From NCBI GenBank assembly GCA_903903925.1, contig CAIVAU010000104.1, positions 1-44,649 on the forward strand: a stretch of DNA of 44,649 nt. Direction: 5' to 3'. The translations under genes were made by a program, and so were the position numbers. The notes below the pieces were generated by a model that had not been told where the DNA came from, searched no databases, and saw only the letters and a list, made by a program, of their open reading frames with translations. This DNA comes from an uncultured cyanobacterium. GTDB taxonomy: Bacteria; Cyanobacteriota; Cyanobacteriia; Cyanobacteriales; Nostocaceae. How positions within the stretch are numbered: the first letter of the stretch is position 1; the number at the start of each line of letters is the position of its first letter. This document shows positions 25,240-35,483 of this stretch, piece by piece.

Positions 25240-28200
25240 ATGAACGATAATTTTTCTGACGAATGTGAACTTGATGAAGATTACCTTTCTATTGATGAAT
25301 TTGAAGAAGATTCTTTCGCACAAGATGAAGACGAAGTCACTAAAGGTAATTTATTTTCAGACACCCTTTATATTTCTCTAGGAAACCCTAAGAGTGTGGA
25401 GCTTGTTCCCTTAGCCTTCACTTTACCAGACGAGATATCTCCAGTAATAGAAGCAGGCTTCACACTTGCCTGGACAAAACCATCTCTACTAACTTTAGCA
25501 GATATTCAAAAAGTGACTCATAGTGATGGACGTTCTTTCAAAAATCTGCCCTATGCCTCACTACGAGGATTTATAGAAGTAGTCCTCAAAAATGCAGTAC
25601 ACATTGAATCAAATTTAGGTCTGAGTCATTTAACCTGGAATTCTAAAACTTCAAATGAACCAGAACCATTCATCTACGTGATTGGTGGTAGTGAGGTAGA
25701 AATAAAAAAAGTTATTCGCCCAATTCTCAATGAATGGATAACTAATTATCTCAAGCCTTTTGCTGAAAAAAAAGAGGTATCAACGGAGATTATATACCGT
25801 TTGGAAGACTTACAAGAGAAAGGAGAATTACTGAAAATTTCGCCCTTCACCTCTCAAGTCTTACCGTGGGGTTGGTCTAAAGATACAGATACAACTAATC
25901 CAAAAGATAAATATGCCTTTCCCATGCTGGCACATTATGCGGCTCGCGAAATTGCAGGAAAGGAGATTTTTCAAGGGCTAGGTCCGATGAAACGCATTAT
26001 TTCCAGTAGTGGAAATTTTACCTCTGGTATGGCAGCACTCATTACCAATCCCATCACCATACCTGGTAAAAAAGGAAAATTCAGTTTGGTGGTGCAAATA
26101 GAAGTTGTGACTTATCCCTCTTTGCATCAACCATTGTTGAAAATTGATGTTTCCAAACGTCGTTGGCTCACTAAGTTAACATCTTCTAGTTATGACGGTA
26201 ATGATATTAGCGGTTTCATGTTTTCACAAGAATATCCTGACCGCGCTTTTAGCTATAGGTTACGCTATAAGCAGAACGAAAATACCAAACTAGATAAGAA
26301 TAAAAGTTGGGAAACAGATACAGATTTTGAAATATTGCGAAGAGAATTGAAACTGCCTCTTCAATATTTTGATGGGCAAGACATTGCATCGGGAAAAGCA
26401 TCAACTGATAATTGTGAGGTAGTTCTGACTTACCGTAATGGTATTCAAGACAGTTCAGAACCCTTGGGGATTAAAGTAGGTGTACCAGAAATTGATAAGT
26501 TAGAAGCTTTTGAAGCGATCGCCAAAATTCTTGAACCAGTGGGACTCCAAGTATTTAAGAGTTACTCACTAGTAAAAGCTAGTCACCATCTAGACGATAA
26601 AGCATCGCGGATGATTAATCTTCCTACGCTACTTGGCGCTACTCTGGAAGTTCTCGAAACAAATCCTAGCTTGGAGTTAACCCCGAAATATCTAGATCAA
26701 CTTAACGATAGCCAGATTGACAGCTTGCTAAACAAATACTTTGACATCAATTTGGAAGCAATTGATGGTGGAAGAAAATCTCTTAAATTTAGCAAACAAG
26801 TGCTAAATCAGACGGATGAACTTAAAGCTATTACTCAGGCAAATCAGGCAGCGATGCAGCGACTATATCCCGATAAGCGACTGTCACTGTGGATATTCTA
26901 TGAGGATGAGTTGCAAACGGAAGCGAAACTATTGCAGACAATTAGTCGTATTTTGTGGGGGGAAACACTCGAAATTATTCTCAACCGCCTACCAGCAAAT
27001 ACCCACGGACCGCGAGATGTATTACCTGATCATAAATTGACAGCTAAAAAGCGATCAGAAAAGCGAATTGAAGCATGGAAGCCTATTGCACAACAAATTA
27101 AAGACCGAAACCAGCGAACTTTCTGCTTAATAGTGGCGCGGCAATTTTACCCAGATGCTAGTGGTGAGAAGACTCATAAACCTGACGATAAGGTTAACAA
27201 ACCTTCAACCCGTCAAGCACTAGCTACAATTGCTGGTGCTTCTGTGCAGTTTCTCCTACCGATTGAAAAAACGAAGAAAACGAATTGTTTCAAACTCGGA
27301 AAATTTTTCCATCGACTACAATCAGCTTTAAAAGATGTGCTTTCTGGCCATTCTGGTCGCATTGATGATGTAAAACAGAAGGTGGATAAGTATCTGAAAA
27401 AGATTCCCTCAGAAGCTAGACCAAAAGAGATTTTAGCAATTACAATTGTTCGCAAACAGAAAGGTCGTGTTCGTGGTCGCATTGAAGATACATTTTTACC
27501 AGTGGCAATGCGTGTTAAGGTAGAGACAGGGAAATGTGAGCTTTGCTGTGCCTACGAGAAAGGAAATCGTTTAGAAATCAGCCCGTGGAAAAATTTTTCT
27601 GATGCGATCGCTTTTATTGCCCAACTTTCTCCAGTCAAATTGGCCGATAAAGAGGATATGCGTAAGACTCGATTCATGGAATTTGTGAAACAGATTGTTT
27701 CTAACTCTGTAGAAGAAGGGACACAACCGTTGGTAATCATAGATTCATCCAATTGTGTCAAACTGTGGCCTTGGTTAGCTGATACCAGGATAAATGCTAA
27801 TCAAATTGATTTGGGACAGCAATATCAGTGGATGCAGAACGAGTGGCGAGGTGCAAGGTTGATTAGAGTTCGTCAAGACCTTGCCCCTGGAATTATTGAT
27901 AAAAAAGTTAGGCAGTTAGCTAAAACCTCACTAGAAGATACACGGACAAAAAAGGAACTGAGATCTACACACGAAATACCTTCAGCTTCTAGTTCTATGC
28001 ATTTATTTCGACTCAGTACGACTAACAAAACTGGGTGTGTTGCCTATTTATCTGTGGGACGTAAAACACTTCAGAAATATTTACGTGGACAAAGTTGTTA
28101 TCGCTCGACAAAAATAAACATTGCCGCTAAAAATTCTGATGGTTCTAAAGACAAATTGAAGAACAATGCTGGGCTAGAGGTACATCAACTCTCAATACAA

Positions 28201-28422
28201 CCCCCATTTGTGGATCAGTGGCCTACCCCAAACCCTCTTGAGATTGTCGTTACTTTGCGACAAGCAGATGATAATCCTGATGATTTTGCTTTGCTTGTAG
28301 AATCGCTGCGCTATAGTTTTGGTCATTACAGTGATTGGACATCCTTACCCGCACCCCTATTTTTTGAGCGTGTTGTGCGAGACTACATTAGCGATTTTGC
28401 GATCGAAGAGGACAATGATTGA
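25240..28422 (+). CDS. pPIWI-RE protein (prokaryotic PIWI with conserved R and E)
   Basis: A 1060-residue Argonaute/PIWI-like protein. It opens with an acidic tail (SDECELDEDYLSIDEFEEDS). The N-terminal ~450 residues correspond to the X-type region, followed by a MID-like segment and, from about 690, an RNase H-fold PIWI domain. In it are RGRIEDTFLPVAMRVKVETG near 742, PLVIIDSSNCVKLWPWLADT near 831 with an aspartate, GARLIRVRQDLAPGI near 871 with the conserved arginine, and a C-terminal LPAPLFFERVVRDYI near 1036 with the family glutamate. Members are proposed to bind nucleic-acid guides and act against plasmids or phages with the linked helicase and nuclease. Not functionally proven from sequence. 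It is translationally coupled to the helicase gene. Confidence 0.85.
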   Translation: MNDNFSDECELDEDYLSIDEFEEDSFAQDEDEVTKGNLFSDTLYISLGNPKSVELVPLAFTLPDEISPVIEAGFTLAWTKPSLLTLADIQKVTHSDGRSFKNLPYASLRGFIEVVLKNAVHIESNLGLSHLTWNSKTSNEPEPFIYVIGGSEVEIKKVIRPILNEWITNYLKPFAEKKEVSTEIIYRLEDLQEKGELLKISPFTSQVLPWGWSKDTDTTNPKDKYAFPMLAHYAAREIAGKEIFQGLGPMKRIISSSGNFTSGMAALITNPITIPGKKGKFSLVVQIEVVTYPSLHQPLLKIDVSKRRWLTKLTSSSYDGNDISGFMFSQEYPDRAFSYRLRYKQNENTKLDKNKSWETDTDFEILRRELKLPLQYFDGQDIASGKASTDNCEVVLTYRNGIQDSSEPLGIKVGVPEIDKLEAFEAIAKILEPVGLQVFKSYSLVKASHHLDDKASRMINLPTLLGATLEVLETNPSLELTPKYLDQLNDSQIDSLLNKYFDINLEAIDGGRKSLKFSKQVLNQTDELKAITQANQAAMQRLYPDKRLSLWIFYEDELQTEAKLLQTISRILWGETLEIILNRLPANTHGPRDVLPDHKLTAKKRSEKRIEAWKPIAQQIKDRNQRTFCLIVARQFYPDASGEKTHKPDDKVNKPSTRQALATIAGASVQFLLPIEKTKKTNCFKLGKFFHRLQSALKDVLSGHSGRIDDVKQKVDKYLKKIPSEARPKEILAITIVRKQKGRVRGRIEDTFLPVAMRVKVETGKCELCCAYEKGNRLEISPWKNFSDAIAFIAQLSPVKLADKEDMRKTRFMEFVKQIVSNSVEEGTQPLVIIDSSNCVKLWPWLADTRINANQIDLGQQYQWMQNEWRGARLIRVRQDLAPGIIDKKVRQLAKTSLEDTRTKKELRSTHEIPSASSSMHLFRLSTTNKTGCVAYLSVGRKTLQKYLRGQSCYRSTKINIAAKNSDGSKDKLKNNAGLEVHQLSIQPPFVDQWPTPNPLEIVVTLRQADDNPDDFALLVESLRYSFGHYSDWTSLPAPLFFERVVRDYISDFAIEEDND

Positions 28423-28735
28423 TAGTTAATCTTTTCAAAATCTGTCGTATCAATCTCCAATACTGTACCTTCTATATCTAATATGTCATATCCACCTTTC
28501 AATAAAGTTGTTTGAAATTCCTCATAATTGAGATTGTCAACATGACCAGGGTGTCTTTCACCTGATTCAGAGCGTTTTTGAAACCTTTGAAAAAGCACAT
28601 CGCTTTTAGCACTGCAATGAATTTGAATAATGTCTAAGTTGTATTGATTTTGGAAATCTGCAAACTTTTTATTGTGAAATATCGGCTTAAAATTGCTTTC
28701 TACTATTGTGGAAATTCCTTTCCCTCTCGATGTAG
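28383..28735 (-). pseudogene. C-terminal remnant of a P-loop kinase/ATPase gene
   Basis: Read backwards, the open frame gives STIVESNFKPIFHNKKFADF, then IIQIHCSAKSDVLFQRFQKR, then SGERHPGHVD and EGTVLEIDTTDFEKI. This is the lid and C-terminal half of small cyanobacterial AAA/kinase-like proteins; the P-loop N-terminus is missing at the 28735 side. Its 3' end runs into the pPIWI-RE stop, so the island appears to have inserted in, or recombined at, this gene. Confidence 0.65.
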
Positions 28736-28762
28736 ATTATCTAGATTCCCAAAAGCCCATTA

Positions 28763-29647
28763 CTAGTCGGAAAATGTCTTAGCTCCTTGTGCTATCTCTG
28801 TACTCTGTACTTGGTCTAGGTCTGGTAAATTTTGCCCCAAAATCATTACTATTACCATCATTAATAAACTCGTTACCATAATCATGCTCACTACATTTGG
28901 ATCATCGAAATTACTTGTACCAATTAACAATGCTGCGGCAAAATTGCGTTGAGCAGTTCCTACTCCTAACACTCTTTGGGTATCAATACCAGGACCACCT
29001 AAAAGATAACCTACAGTAAAGGAGAATACGATAAAAATAGCACAAACAAAGATTACACCGGTTTGCAATAAAATAAGAATCTCATTGAAGTGTACTATCA
29101 GCCTCACTACTAAACCTAAACACAATCCAAAACTAGATATTTTTGAAGTAATTGGTTGAAGATTGAAAGCGATCGCCTCATATTTTGCTTTAATCAATAA
29201 CCCAATGACTAACGGTGCTAACATCAGAAATATTAATGGCTTGCCAATATCCCAAGAGTTGACTTGTACACCTTGTAAAACCAATGGTAATACGAGGGGC
29301 ATATAAAAGACTGTACCAAACATTAACAACATCATCAGTCCTGTAGAAAAAGCTAAATTCCCCTTAACTATTTGGGCAAGTTTAGGTAAAGCTGGAGGAC
29401 CAGATGCTAATGCCATGATGATCAAAGCATCTTTCACAGGTTCCTTGAGATGTATAACCTGGAGTAGCAAATACACAAAAAGTGGCACTAAGACAAAATT
29501 TGCCAGCAGCGATAAAATCACCAAGCGGATATTACGAAGAGGTTCCCAAATCTGCTGTACAGTTAACTTTAACCCTGTCCCGAACATAGTGAAAACGACA
29601 AACGCTAGAAATGATATTTTGTCAAGTATTGGGATGATTTGATTCAT
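28763..29647 (-). CDS. BASS-family (bile acid:Na+ symporter-like) transporter
   Basis: A 294-residue integral membrane protein with about nine to ten hydrophobic segments. The layout, including FTMFGTGLKLTVQQIWEPLR, ALASGPPALPKLAQIVKGNL and GVGTAQRNFAAALLIGTSNF (the family's GxxxRN-type signature in the second half), matches BASS/SBF-type Na+-coupled organic anion carriers. In this neighbourhood it could import organic sulfates or sulfonates for the adjacent sulfatases. Substrate cannot be read from sequence. The start follows long heptamer repeats to its right. Confidence 0.8.
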   Translation of the reverse strand: MNQIIPILDKISFLAFVVFTMFGTGLKLTVQQIWEPLRNIRLVILSLLANFVLVPLFVYLLLQVIHLKEPVKDALIIMALASGPPALPKLAQIVKGNLAFSTGLMMLLMFGTVFYMPLVLPLVLQGVQVNSWDIGKPLIFLMLAPLVIGLLIKAKYEAIAFNLQPITSKISSFGLCLGLVVRLIVHFNEILILLQTGVIFVCAIFIVFSFTVGYLLGGPGIDTQRVLGVGTAQRNFAAALLIGTSNFDDPNVVSMIMVTSLLMMVIVMILGQNLPDLDQVQSTEIAQGAKTFSD

Positions 29648-29670
29648 AAATTTTTAATTTTGTGACAAGG

Positions 29671-29787
<117 letters not shown>

Positions 29788-29898
29788 ATTTATCTTTCTT
29801 TTGGTATCTGTCTTCAGGTTCTTAACGACATCCTGTTATCTCCCGATTGTTTAACAATTCTGACTCCTGTATTCTGACTCCTGACTCCTGATAATTTT

Positions 29899-32259
29899 TT
29901 AATTCAAATTCAGAGTAACTTTCTGTAAATGACCTGTGAACGTGAAGGGTACTTGATAAGTTTCAACCACAGGAGTCCCTGTATCTCGACCAACATCAAA
30001 GGTTTCATCTAACGCCAATCGATAGGGTACAGTTTTTTCAATTCGACCTTCAGCTACCTGTTGATTATTGATGAATAACTTCCCAATTCCTCCTGCACCA
30101 ACTTTACCACCGTCGTTATCAAAATCAAATCTGATTGTTGATTTACCTGAGGCTAATTTTTCAGGAGATTGAATTTTGTAACGTTCTGCATTAACAAAGT
30201 TGTAGAGATATGTTGGTTTGCTATCTTCAAGGAAAAAGCTCCAACCTGCAAAACGTCCCCCTTGGGTTAATAGCACACCCTCTGCACCACTTTCTGGAAT
30301 CTCTACATCAGCCGTGATGCTGAAGGATCTATTTCTCAGACTTGGTGCGCTCCCTTCTGGAATAGGTGGTACACCAGGATAGTAAGTAAAAGTTGTGCGT
30401 CCTGCGGCTGGAGAGGGGCGACTGGTAACATCAAATCGTTCAGAGATGCGATCATCTAATGGTAAAACTTGATATTGACGTGCTTCTGATAAAAACAATT
30501 TTTGCAGTTTTTCCAGTTTCTTGGGATTTTCAGCCGCTAGGTTATTGGCTTCACTGAAATCTTCCTCAATGTTGTACAGTTCCCAAGGATCTTGTCGGAA
30601 GTCAGCATTGATTGTACCCTGCCAAGGTAATCGAGGATGACGAGCAGCGGCTACCCATCCCTCATCATAAATAGCGCGGTTGCCGAACATCTCGAAATAC
30701 TGGGTTTTATGATGGGAAGGCGCATCAGAATTATCAAAGGTGTAGACTAAGCTTGTACCTTCAAGTTTCTGTTGCTTCACCCCGTTAACTTCTGTAGGTA
30801 CAGTAATTCCCGCTGCTTCTAAAATAGTGGGGGTAATATCAATGACATGATGGAATTGATTCCGTATTCCACCATGATCCTTAATTTGATTCCCCCAAGC
30901 AATGATTAAGGGATTACGAGTACCGCCAAAGTGAGAGGCGATTTGTTTTGTCCATTGAAAAGGGGTAGTGCCTGCCCATGCCCAGGCTGCATGATAATGA
31001 TTAAAGGTTTTGGGACTGCCTAAGTCATTTAAGGAAGCCAAAAGTTGCTCTCGGCTTTCAGGTACTTTATTGAAAACTCTTAATTCGTTGATGCTACCTG
31101 CTAAGCCGCCTTCTGCACTCGCACCATTATCGCCGACGATGTACAAGACTAAAGTGTTGTCCAATTCACCAATTTGGTCGATCGCATGAATCAATCTTCC
31201 AACTTCATCGTCGGTATATGCTAAAAATCCGGCAAAGACTTCCATTTCATGGGCATAGATTTTTTGATCCTCTTTGGATAAGGAATCCCAAGCTGGTAGT
31301 TCTTTAGGACGAGGTGTCAGCTGGGTATTCGCAGGAATAACACCCAGTTGTTTTTGACGGACAAAGGTTTGTTCTCGTAATTTATCCCAGCCTTGGTCAA
31401 ATTTGCCTTTATACTTGTCAATCCAGGCTTTAGGGGCATGGTGGGGTGCATGGGTCGCACCGGTAGCCAAATAGGTAAAGAAAGGCTTGTCAGGGGCGAT
31501 GGATTGTTGAGAACGAATCCAGGCGATCGCATGATCAACTAAATCTGGGGTTAAATGGTAATCAGGGTTATTAATTGGTGGTGCAATCCGCTTCGTATTT
31601 TCGACTAATGCTGGACTCCATTGATTCGTATCACCACCTAAAAAACCGTAAAAATACTCAAATCCTAACCATGTAGGCCAACGATCAAAAGGACCTACTG
31701 CGCTAGTTTCATAATCTGGTGTGTTGTGCCATTTACCGAAAGCGGCAGTGTTATAACCATTTTGTCGCAATACTTCTGCTACAGTGGCAGCACTCTTCGG
31801 TAAAATAGTTGTGTAACCTGGAAAACCCGTTCCTAATTCCTCAACGACTCCTGTACCGACTGAATGATGATTGCGTCCAGTCAACAAAGCTGCTCGTGTA
31901 GGTGAACAAAGAGCTGTGGTATGGAATTGGTTATAACGCAATCCTTTTTCCGCCAGACGAGTTAAATTTGGGGTTTCTACAGGTCCACCAAAGGTACTTG
32001 CTTGCCCAAAACCCACATCATCTAGTAGCACCAGCAGCACATTCGGGGCATTCTTTGGTGCGGTGATTGGGGCGGGAAAATCTGGTTTTGACTCTTGGTA
32101 AGTCACGCCGATTTTACCCTGAAAGGGTGGTAGGGGAATAGGCAATACCTTTGCTGTATCTGCAAGGGTTGGGCTAGTCAGTGTCAATAAGCTGATGGCA
32201 ACAGATACTGAGATGCCTGCAGTGAGCAGGGCGATCGCTCTTAAAGTTGAACGTAACAT
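29899..32259 (-). CDS. large arylsulfatase (type I, formylglycine), exported
   Basis: A 786-residue sulfatase that hydrolyses sulfate esters. A Sec-type signal peptide is visible at residues 1-34 ([18 protein letters not shown], then [10 protein letters not shown]). The metal-binding N-terminal [13 protein letters not shown] (D80, D81) and the formylglycine motif C118[15 protein letters not shown] are intact, and [10 protein letters not shown] supplies further active-site histidines. After the catalytic domain comes a beta-rich C-terminal region of ~200 residues with [20 protein letters not shown], typical of the large bacterial arylsulfatases. It presumably works in the periplasm or outside; FGE next to it would convert C118 to formylglycine. 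Confidence 0.93.
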   Translation of the reverse strand: MLRSTLRAIALLTAGISVSVAISLLTLTSPTLADTAKVLPIPLPPFQGKIGVTYQESKPDFPAPITAPKNAPNVLLVLLDDVGFGQASTFGGPVETPNLTRLAEKGLRYNQFHTTALCSPTRAALLTGRNHHSVGTGVVEELGTGFPGYTTILPKSAATVAEVLRQNGYNTAAFGKWHNTPDYETSAVGPFDRWPTWLGFEYFYGFLGGDTNQWSPALVENTKRIAPPINNPDYHLTPDLVDHAIAWIRSQQSIAPDKPFFTYLATGATHAPHHAPKAWIDKYKGKFDQGWDKLREQTFVRQKQLGVIPANTQLTPRPKELPAWDSLSKEDQKIYAHEMEVFAGFLAYTDDEVGRLIHAIDQIGELDNTLVLYIVGDNGASAEGGLAGSINELRVFNKVPESREQLLASLNDLGSPKTFNHYHAAWAWAGTTPFQWTKQIASHFGGTRNPLIIAWGNQIKDHGGIRNQFHHVIDITPTILEAAGITVPTEVNGVKQQKLEGTSLVYTFDNSDAPSHHKTQYFEMFGNRAIYDEGWVAAARHPRLPWQGTINADFRQDPWELYNIEEDFSEANNLAAENPKKLEKLQKLFLSEARQYQVLPLDDRISERFDVTSRPSPAAGRTTFTYYPGVPPIPEGSAPSLRNRSFSITADVEIPESGAEGVLLTQGGRFAGWSFFLEDSKPTYLYNFVNAERYKIQSPEKLASGKSTIRFDFDNDGGKVGAGGIGKLFINNQQVAEGRIEKTVPYRLALDETFDVGRDTGTPVVETYQVPFTFTGHLQKVTLNLN

Positions 32260-32280
32260 GTATTCAATCCTAATAGTAAA

Positions 32281-32361
32281 GAGGGAGCAGGGAGCAGGGA
32301 GCAGGGAGCAGGGGGCAGGGAGCAGGGGAGCAGGGGAGCAGGGGAGCAGGGGAGCAGGGAG
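32281..32361. repeat. GGGAGCA heptamer/octamer tandem repeat
   Basis: About eleven units of GGGAGCA and GGGGAGCA run just upstream of the sulfatase start. The complementary unit (CTCCCTG) recurs at 32550-32582, so the 190-base segment between is flanked by inverted copies of the repeat. Confidence 0.88.
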
Positions 32362-32549
32362 CTCTTAGCACTTTACCCACGGCTGAAGTCGTAGGATTGT
32401 AACGATGACGTCGCAGACGAGTGCGCCCTTCGGGTTCGTCAGCTGCTATACTTGGGGAGACCCCAAGACCGCACTGACTCACTGTGCGTCTCGCGGCGGC
32501 ATCTTTTTTTGAAGTGGGCTTGAATCCCACAACTAAAGTTGTTTTTTCT
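32362..32549. other. non-coding segment between inverted heptamer repeats, possible mobile-element end
   Basis: The segment contains several short hairpins: GTGGG/CCCAC at 32514-32530 with a 7-base loop, and ACAACT/AGTTGT at 32529-32542 followed by a T-run. Text such as GGCTGAAGTCGTAGGATT and GGCTTGAATCCCACAACT resembles the structured ends left by IS200/IS605-type elements in cyanobacteria, but no transposase remains. I see no gene here. Confidence 0.45.
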
Positions 32550-32582
32550 TTCCCTGCTCCCTGCTCCCTGCTCCCTGCTCCC
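32550..32582. repeat. CTCCCTG tandem repeat
   Basis: Four or so units of CTCCCTG, reverse complement of the block at 32281-32361. It abuts the end of the formylglycine-generating-enzyme gene. Confidence 0.85.
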
Positions 32583-32590
32583 TTCTTTTG

Positions 32591-33547
32591 TCACTGAACT
32601 ACGCAACGAAATCCAATATGACACGTTGAGGTGTCTACTGTTTCTGGATGACGGGCTGCTGGTCGATAACGCTGGCAGTAGTTGATAGCACAGAGAAAGG
32701 AACCACCTTTGAGGACTTTTCTCGGTATTCGAGATGGCTCATTGAGGTCAAAGCTTTCTTCTTGGGTTCCACCTCTGGGGTTGACCGGGATACAACACGA
32801 CTTCGTCTTGTTTTCCGGGTGATGGTCTCGATACCAGTCACTTGTCCATTCCCAAACGTTCCCTGCCATGTCATATAGACCATAACCATTTGGAGGGTAT
32901 GAGCCGACTCGTTCTGGTTCGGGAGGGTGTGACTTGAGGTTTTGCCAAGGGAATTCTCCTTCCCAAGTATTTGCCATTTGTTTTCCCTTAGGAGTAAATT
33001 CATTGCCCCAGGTATAGACGGCATTATCCAAAGCGCCACGAGCAGCAAATTCCCACTGCGCCTCGGTCGGCAGCGATTTGCCAGCCCAAGTTGCGTAAGC
33101 AAGAGCATCTTCATAGGCTATCTGCACAACGGGAAAATTTTCTCGTCCCTTGATTGAACTCCCTGGGCCTGTTGGATGTCGCCAGTTCGCACCGGGTATA
33201 TAAGCCCACCAACTACAAGTTTGTAAACTAACTCGATGGTTGGGCTGCTGAAACACGAGTGATCCAGGTACGAGGAGTTCCGGTAATGCTCCGGGATAAT
33301 CCTCAAGCAACGGTTGCTGTTCTGCAAGTGTCACATAGCGAGTTTCTTTGACAAAGCGTTGAAACTGCTTGTTCGTGACTGCATATTGATCTATCCAGAA
33401 GCCATCCACACTGACACGATGAGCTGGCCCTTCTTCTGGGTAGTGCTGGTCAGACCCCATCGTAAAACTACCACCTGCAATCCAGACCATATTTTTGTCA
33501 GGTGGTTTACCAGGACCAGCAGAAACAATCGGTTTAGTAGAGTTCAT
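32591..33547 (-). CDS. formylglycine-generating enzyme (sulfatase maturase)
   Basis: A 318-residue SUMF1/FGE-fold protein that oxidises the active-site cysteine of type I sulfatases to formylglycine. Family text: MVWIAGGSFTMGSDQHYPEE near the start, SLPTEAQWEFAARGALDNAV, YGLYDMAGNVWEWTSDWY, and KGGSFLCAINYCQRYRPAAR with C286 and C291, whose spacing of five equals the catalytic/copper cysteine pair of characterised FGEs. RHPE and HIGFRCV close the fold. No signal peptide, so it acts in the cytoplasm before export. It is placed between two sulfatases that carry CxPxR, its substrate motif. Confidence 0.93.
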   Translation of the reverse strand: MNSTKPIVSAGPGKPPDKNMVWIAGGSFTMGSDQHYPEEGPAHRVSVDGFWIDQYAVTNKQFQRFVKETRYVTLAEQQPLLEDYPGALPELLVPGSLVFQQPNHRVSLQTCSWWAYIPGANWRHPTGPGSSIKGRENFPVVQIAYEDALAYATWAGKSLPTEAQWEFAARGALDNAVYTWGNEFTPKGKQMANTWEGEFPWQNLKSHPPEPERVGSYPPNGYGLYDMAGNVWEWTSDWYRDHHPENKTKSCCIPVNPRGGTQEESFDLNEPSRIPRKVLKGGSFLCAINYCQRYRPAARHPETVDTSTCHIGFRCVVQ

Positions 33548-33575
33548 ACGCCTTACAGCCTAGCCTTTTTCTTGC

Positions 33576-34991
33576 TCAAGCTGCTGGATAAGGCAGTACT
33601 TGCGACTCCCATTGCCCGAATGTAGTACGTAGCTGCTGGAATATTTTTGGATATTGTTCTTTGAGGTCACTTTTCTCTCCTTCATCAGTTGAAAGATTGT
33701 ACAGAGCTTCGGTTCCTCCTCTGAGTAAATACTTCCATTCCCCGCTACGGACAGCTTTTTGTATATCGCCACCAGGCTGATCACCTCCAAAGCGCCAAAA
33801 AAGTGTTCGAGGATAAACAGATTTTTCACCTTTAAGCACTCGAAGTAAATTTTGACCATCAAGGGGGTAACGGGGATCGGGTCGAGTCCCTGTAGCAGCA
33901 AGAATAGTTGCTGTTAAGTCCATTGTGATAATTGCCTGTTCACTGACTTTATTCGCTGATGTGACTCCAGGCCAACGCACAATCGTGGGAACTCGTATCC
34001 CGCCTTCAAGTAAATCGCCTTTCTTCCCACTTAACGGGCCAAAATAGGAGAGCCTTTCACCTCCGTTGTCACTGGCAAAGATGACTAAGGTATTATTAGT
34101 TAGTCCGGCATCATCTAAAGCTTTTAGGACTCTGCCAACCCCATCATCTAATCTCCCTACTAATGCGGCGTAAGATTCTGGAGACCCTGAATTCAACCAA
34201 CTTTGTACACTATCGTTACCTATCAAGGAATTACTGATAGCTTCGTCATTCGGTCCTTCAAAGGGCCAGTGGGGTGCATTGTAATGAAGGCTTAGGTAAA
34301 ATGGATTCGCTCGGCGTCTGCTAATAAAATCAATGGCTTGCTGAGTGTACAAATCTGTAGTGTAACCAGCACGCGCTTGTTGATTTAAAACAGTATTATT
34401 TCCCTGATGTTGACCTTGCCAGAGGTCAGGTTCTGCATCAGTGTCTACATGTCTAAAGTAGTCGATCGCACCACTTAGATCGCCAAAATATTCATCAAAG
34501 CCATTTTTGACTGGACCATATGTAGGAGGATAACCACAGTGCCACTTACCAACTAAGGCGGTGTCATAACCCTTAGTCTTCAGGAGAGAGGCAATAGTTG
34601 GAAAATCAGGTGGTAATCCGACACTGTCACCGACTTCCTTCAGGTTACCTAAAGGCTCCTTGAGGCCAATTGGAAGTCTCGCTGGATAACGACCTGTGTA
34701 GAAACTGACTCGTGTTGGCGTACAAACAGTTTGACCAGAATAAGCATTCGTGAAGCGTACACCTTGCTTTGCCAAACGATCCAAGTTCGGTGTACGAAAG
34801 TTTGGCTGTCCGTAAGCGCTCAGATCGCCCCAGCCGAGATCATCAGCCAAAATAAATACGATGTTAGGACGCCTTGGCGTAGCAGAAAGACCAGGCAGCA
34901 AGCTCGAGCCTCCTGCTGCAAGGAGTGTACTCGCAACTGTAGCACCGATAAACTCGCGACGACCAAAGACTCCTGACTTGCGCTTATCCAT
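33576..34991 (-). CDS. Tat-exported arylsulfatase (type I, formylglycine)
   Basis: A 471-residue sulfatase. A twin-arginine-type leader (GRREFIGATVASTLLAAGGS, R11, R12) suggests folded export, consistent with prior modification by FGE. Metal site NIVFILADDLGWGD (D50, D51), modification motif C90-TPTRVSFYTGRYPARLP, and ALVGKWHCGYPP and IFASDNGGERLSY active-site segments are present. Its 3' end is 28 bases upstream of the FGE start. It hydrolyses sulfate esters outside the cytoplasm; substrate unknown. Confidence 0.93.
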   Translation of the reverse strand: MDKRKSGVFGRREFIGATVASTLLAAGGSSLLPGLSATPRRPNIVFILADDLGWGDLSAYGQPNFRTPNLDRLAKQGVRFTNAYSGQTVCTPTRVSFYTGRYPARLPIGLKEPLGNLKEVGDSVGLPPDFPTIASLLKTKGYDTALVGKWHCGYPPTYGPVKNGFDEYFGDLSGAIDYFRHVDTDAEPDLWQGQHQGNNTVLNQQARAGYTTDLYTQQAIDFISRRRANPFYLSLHYNAPHWPFEGPNDEAISNSLIGNDSVQSWLNSGSPESYAALVGRLDDGVGRVLKALDDAGLTNNTLVIFASDNGGERLSYFGPLSGKKGDLLEGGIRVPTIVRWPGVTSANKVSEQAIITMDLTATILAATGTRPDPRYPLDGQNLLRVLKGEKSVYPRTLFWRFGGDQPGGDIQKAVRSGEWKYLLRGGTEALYNLSTDEGEKSDLKEQYPKIFQQLRTTFGQWESQVLPYPAA

Positions 34992-35249
34992 ATTCTCTCA
35001 ATCTTCCTCATTTAGTAGATACCCTAGGACATCGGTCAACAATTCCTGTTTCAATCAAGGCAGTCAGCTGCTACTTAGCTAAAAATTGATTGGTGCTATC
35101 TATTGTAAAATACCGTAACTTAGTAGATTTACAGTATTTAGCAGGAAATGATAGAGATTATTGCATATACAGAATGTGCAAAGCAAGTATTTTTGTAATT
35201 CTTGAACGTAAATCCAATGGTAATTTGACAATCATATAGTGGCGATTAA

Positions 35250-35483
35250 GCCCATGAAAGACGTGCTGTAATCCTTGGGTTAACTGTCAATCCTGATTAT
35301 CGGCGTTGCGGTGCAGGGCGGCTATTAATACAACACGCCCAGTACTGGGCAAAAGAGCAAGGCTGTGAGACTATTTTGGTTCGCTCTAATGTTATGCGCC
35401 AACAAGCCCATGAATTTTATGAAAAAGTGGGCTATGTTCCATTGAAAACTCAGTTGGTACTGAGTAAAGATCTCAATAAGTAA
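35250..35483 (+). pseudogene. C-terminal half of a GNAT acetyltransferase
   Basis: Open frame without a start, reading AVILGLTVNPDYRRCGAGRL, then LIQHAQYWAKEQGCETILVR and AHEFYEKVGYVPLKT. The RRxGxGRxL acetyl-CoA-binding loop (motif A) and the C-terminal FYxKxGY are classic GNAT features. An in-frame stop precedes it at about 35247 and the first half of the gene is missing. Confidence 0.75.

Noticed and set aside
28763..29647. Reading the BASS-type carrier as an arsenite exporter (ACR3)
   Set aside because: ACR3-type conserved cysteine and proline signatures are not evident; the BASS pattern fits better.
32270..32530. 86-codon minus-strand frame over the repeats
   Set aside because: Translates heptamer repeats and structured non-coding DNA into Pro/Ser-rich text; not a gene.
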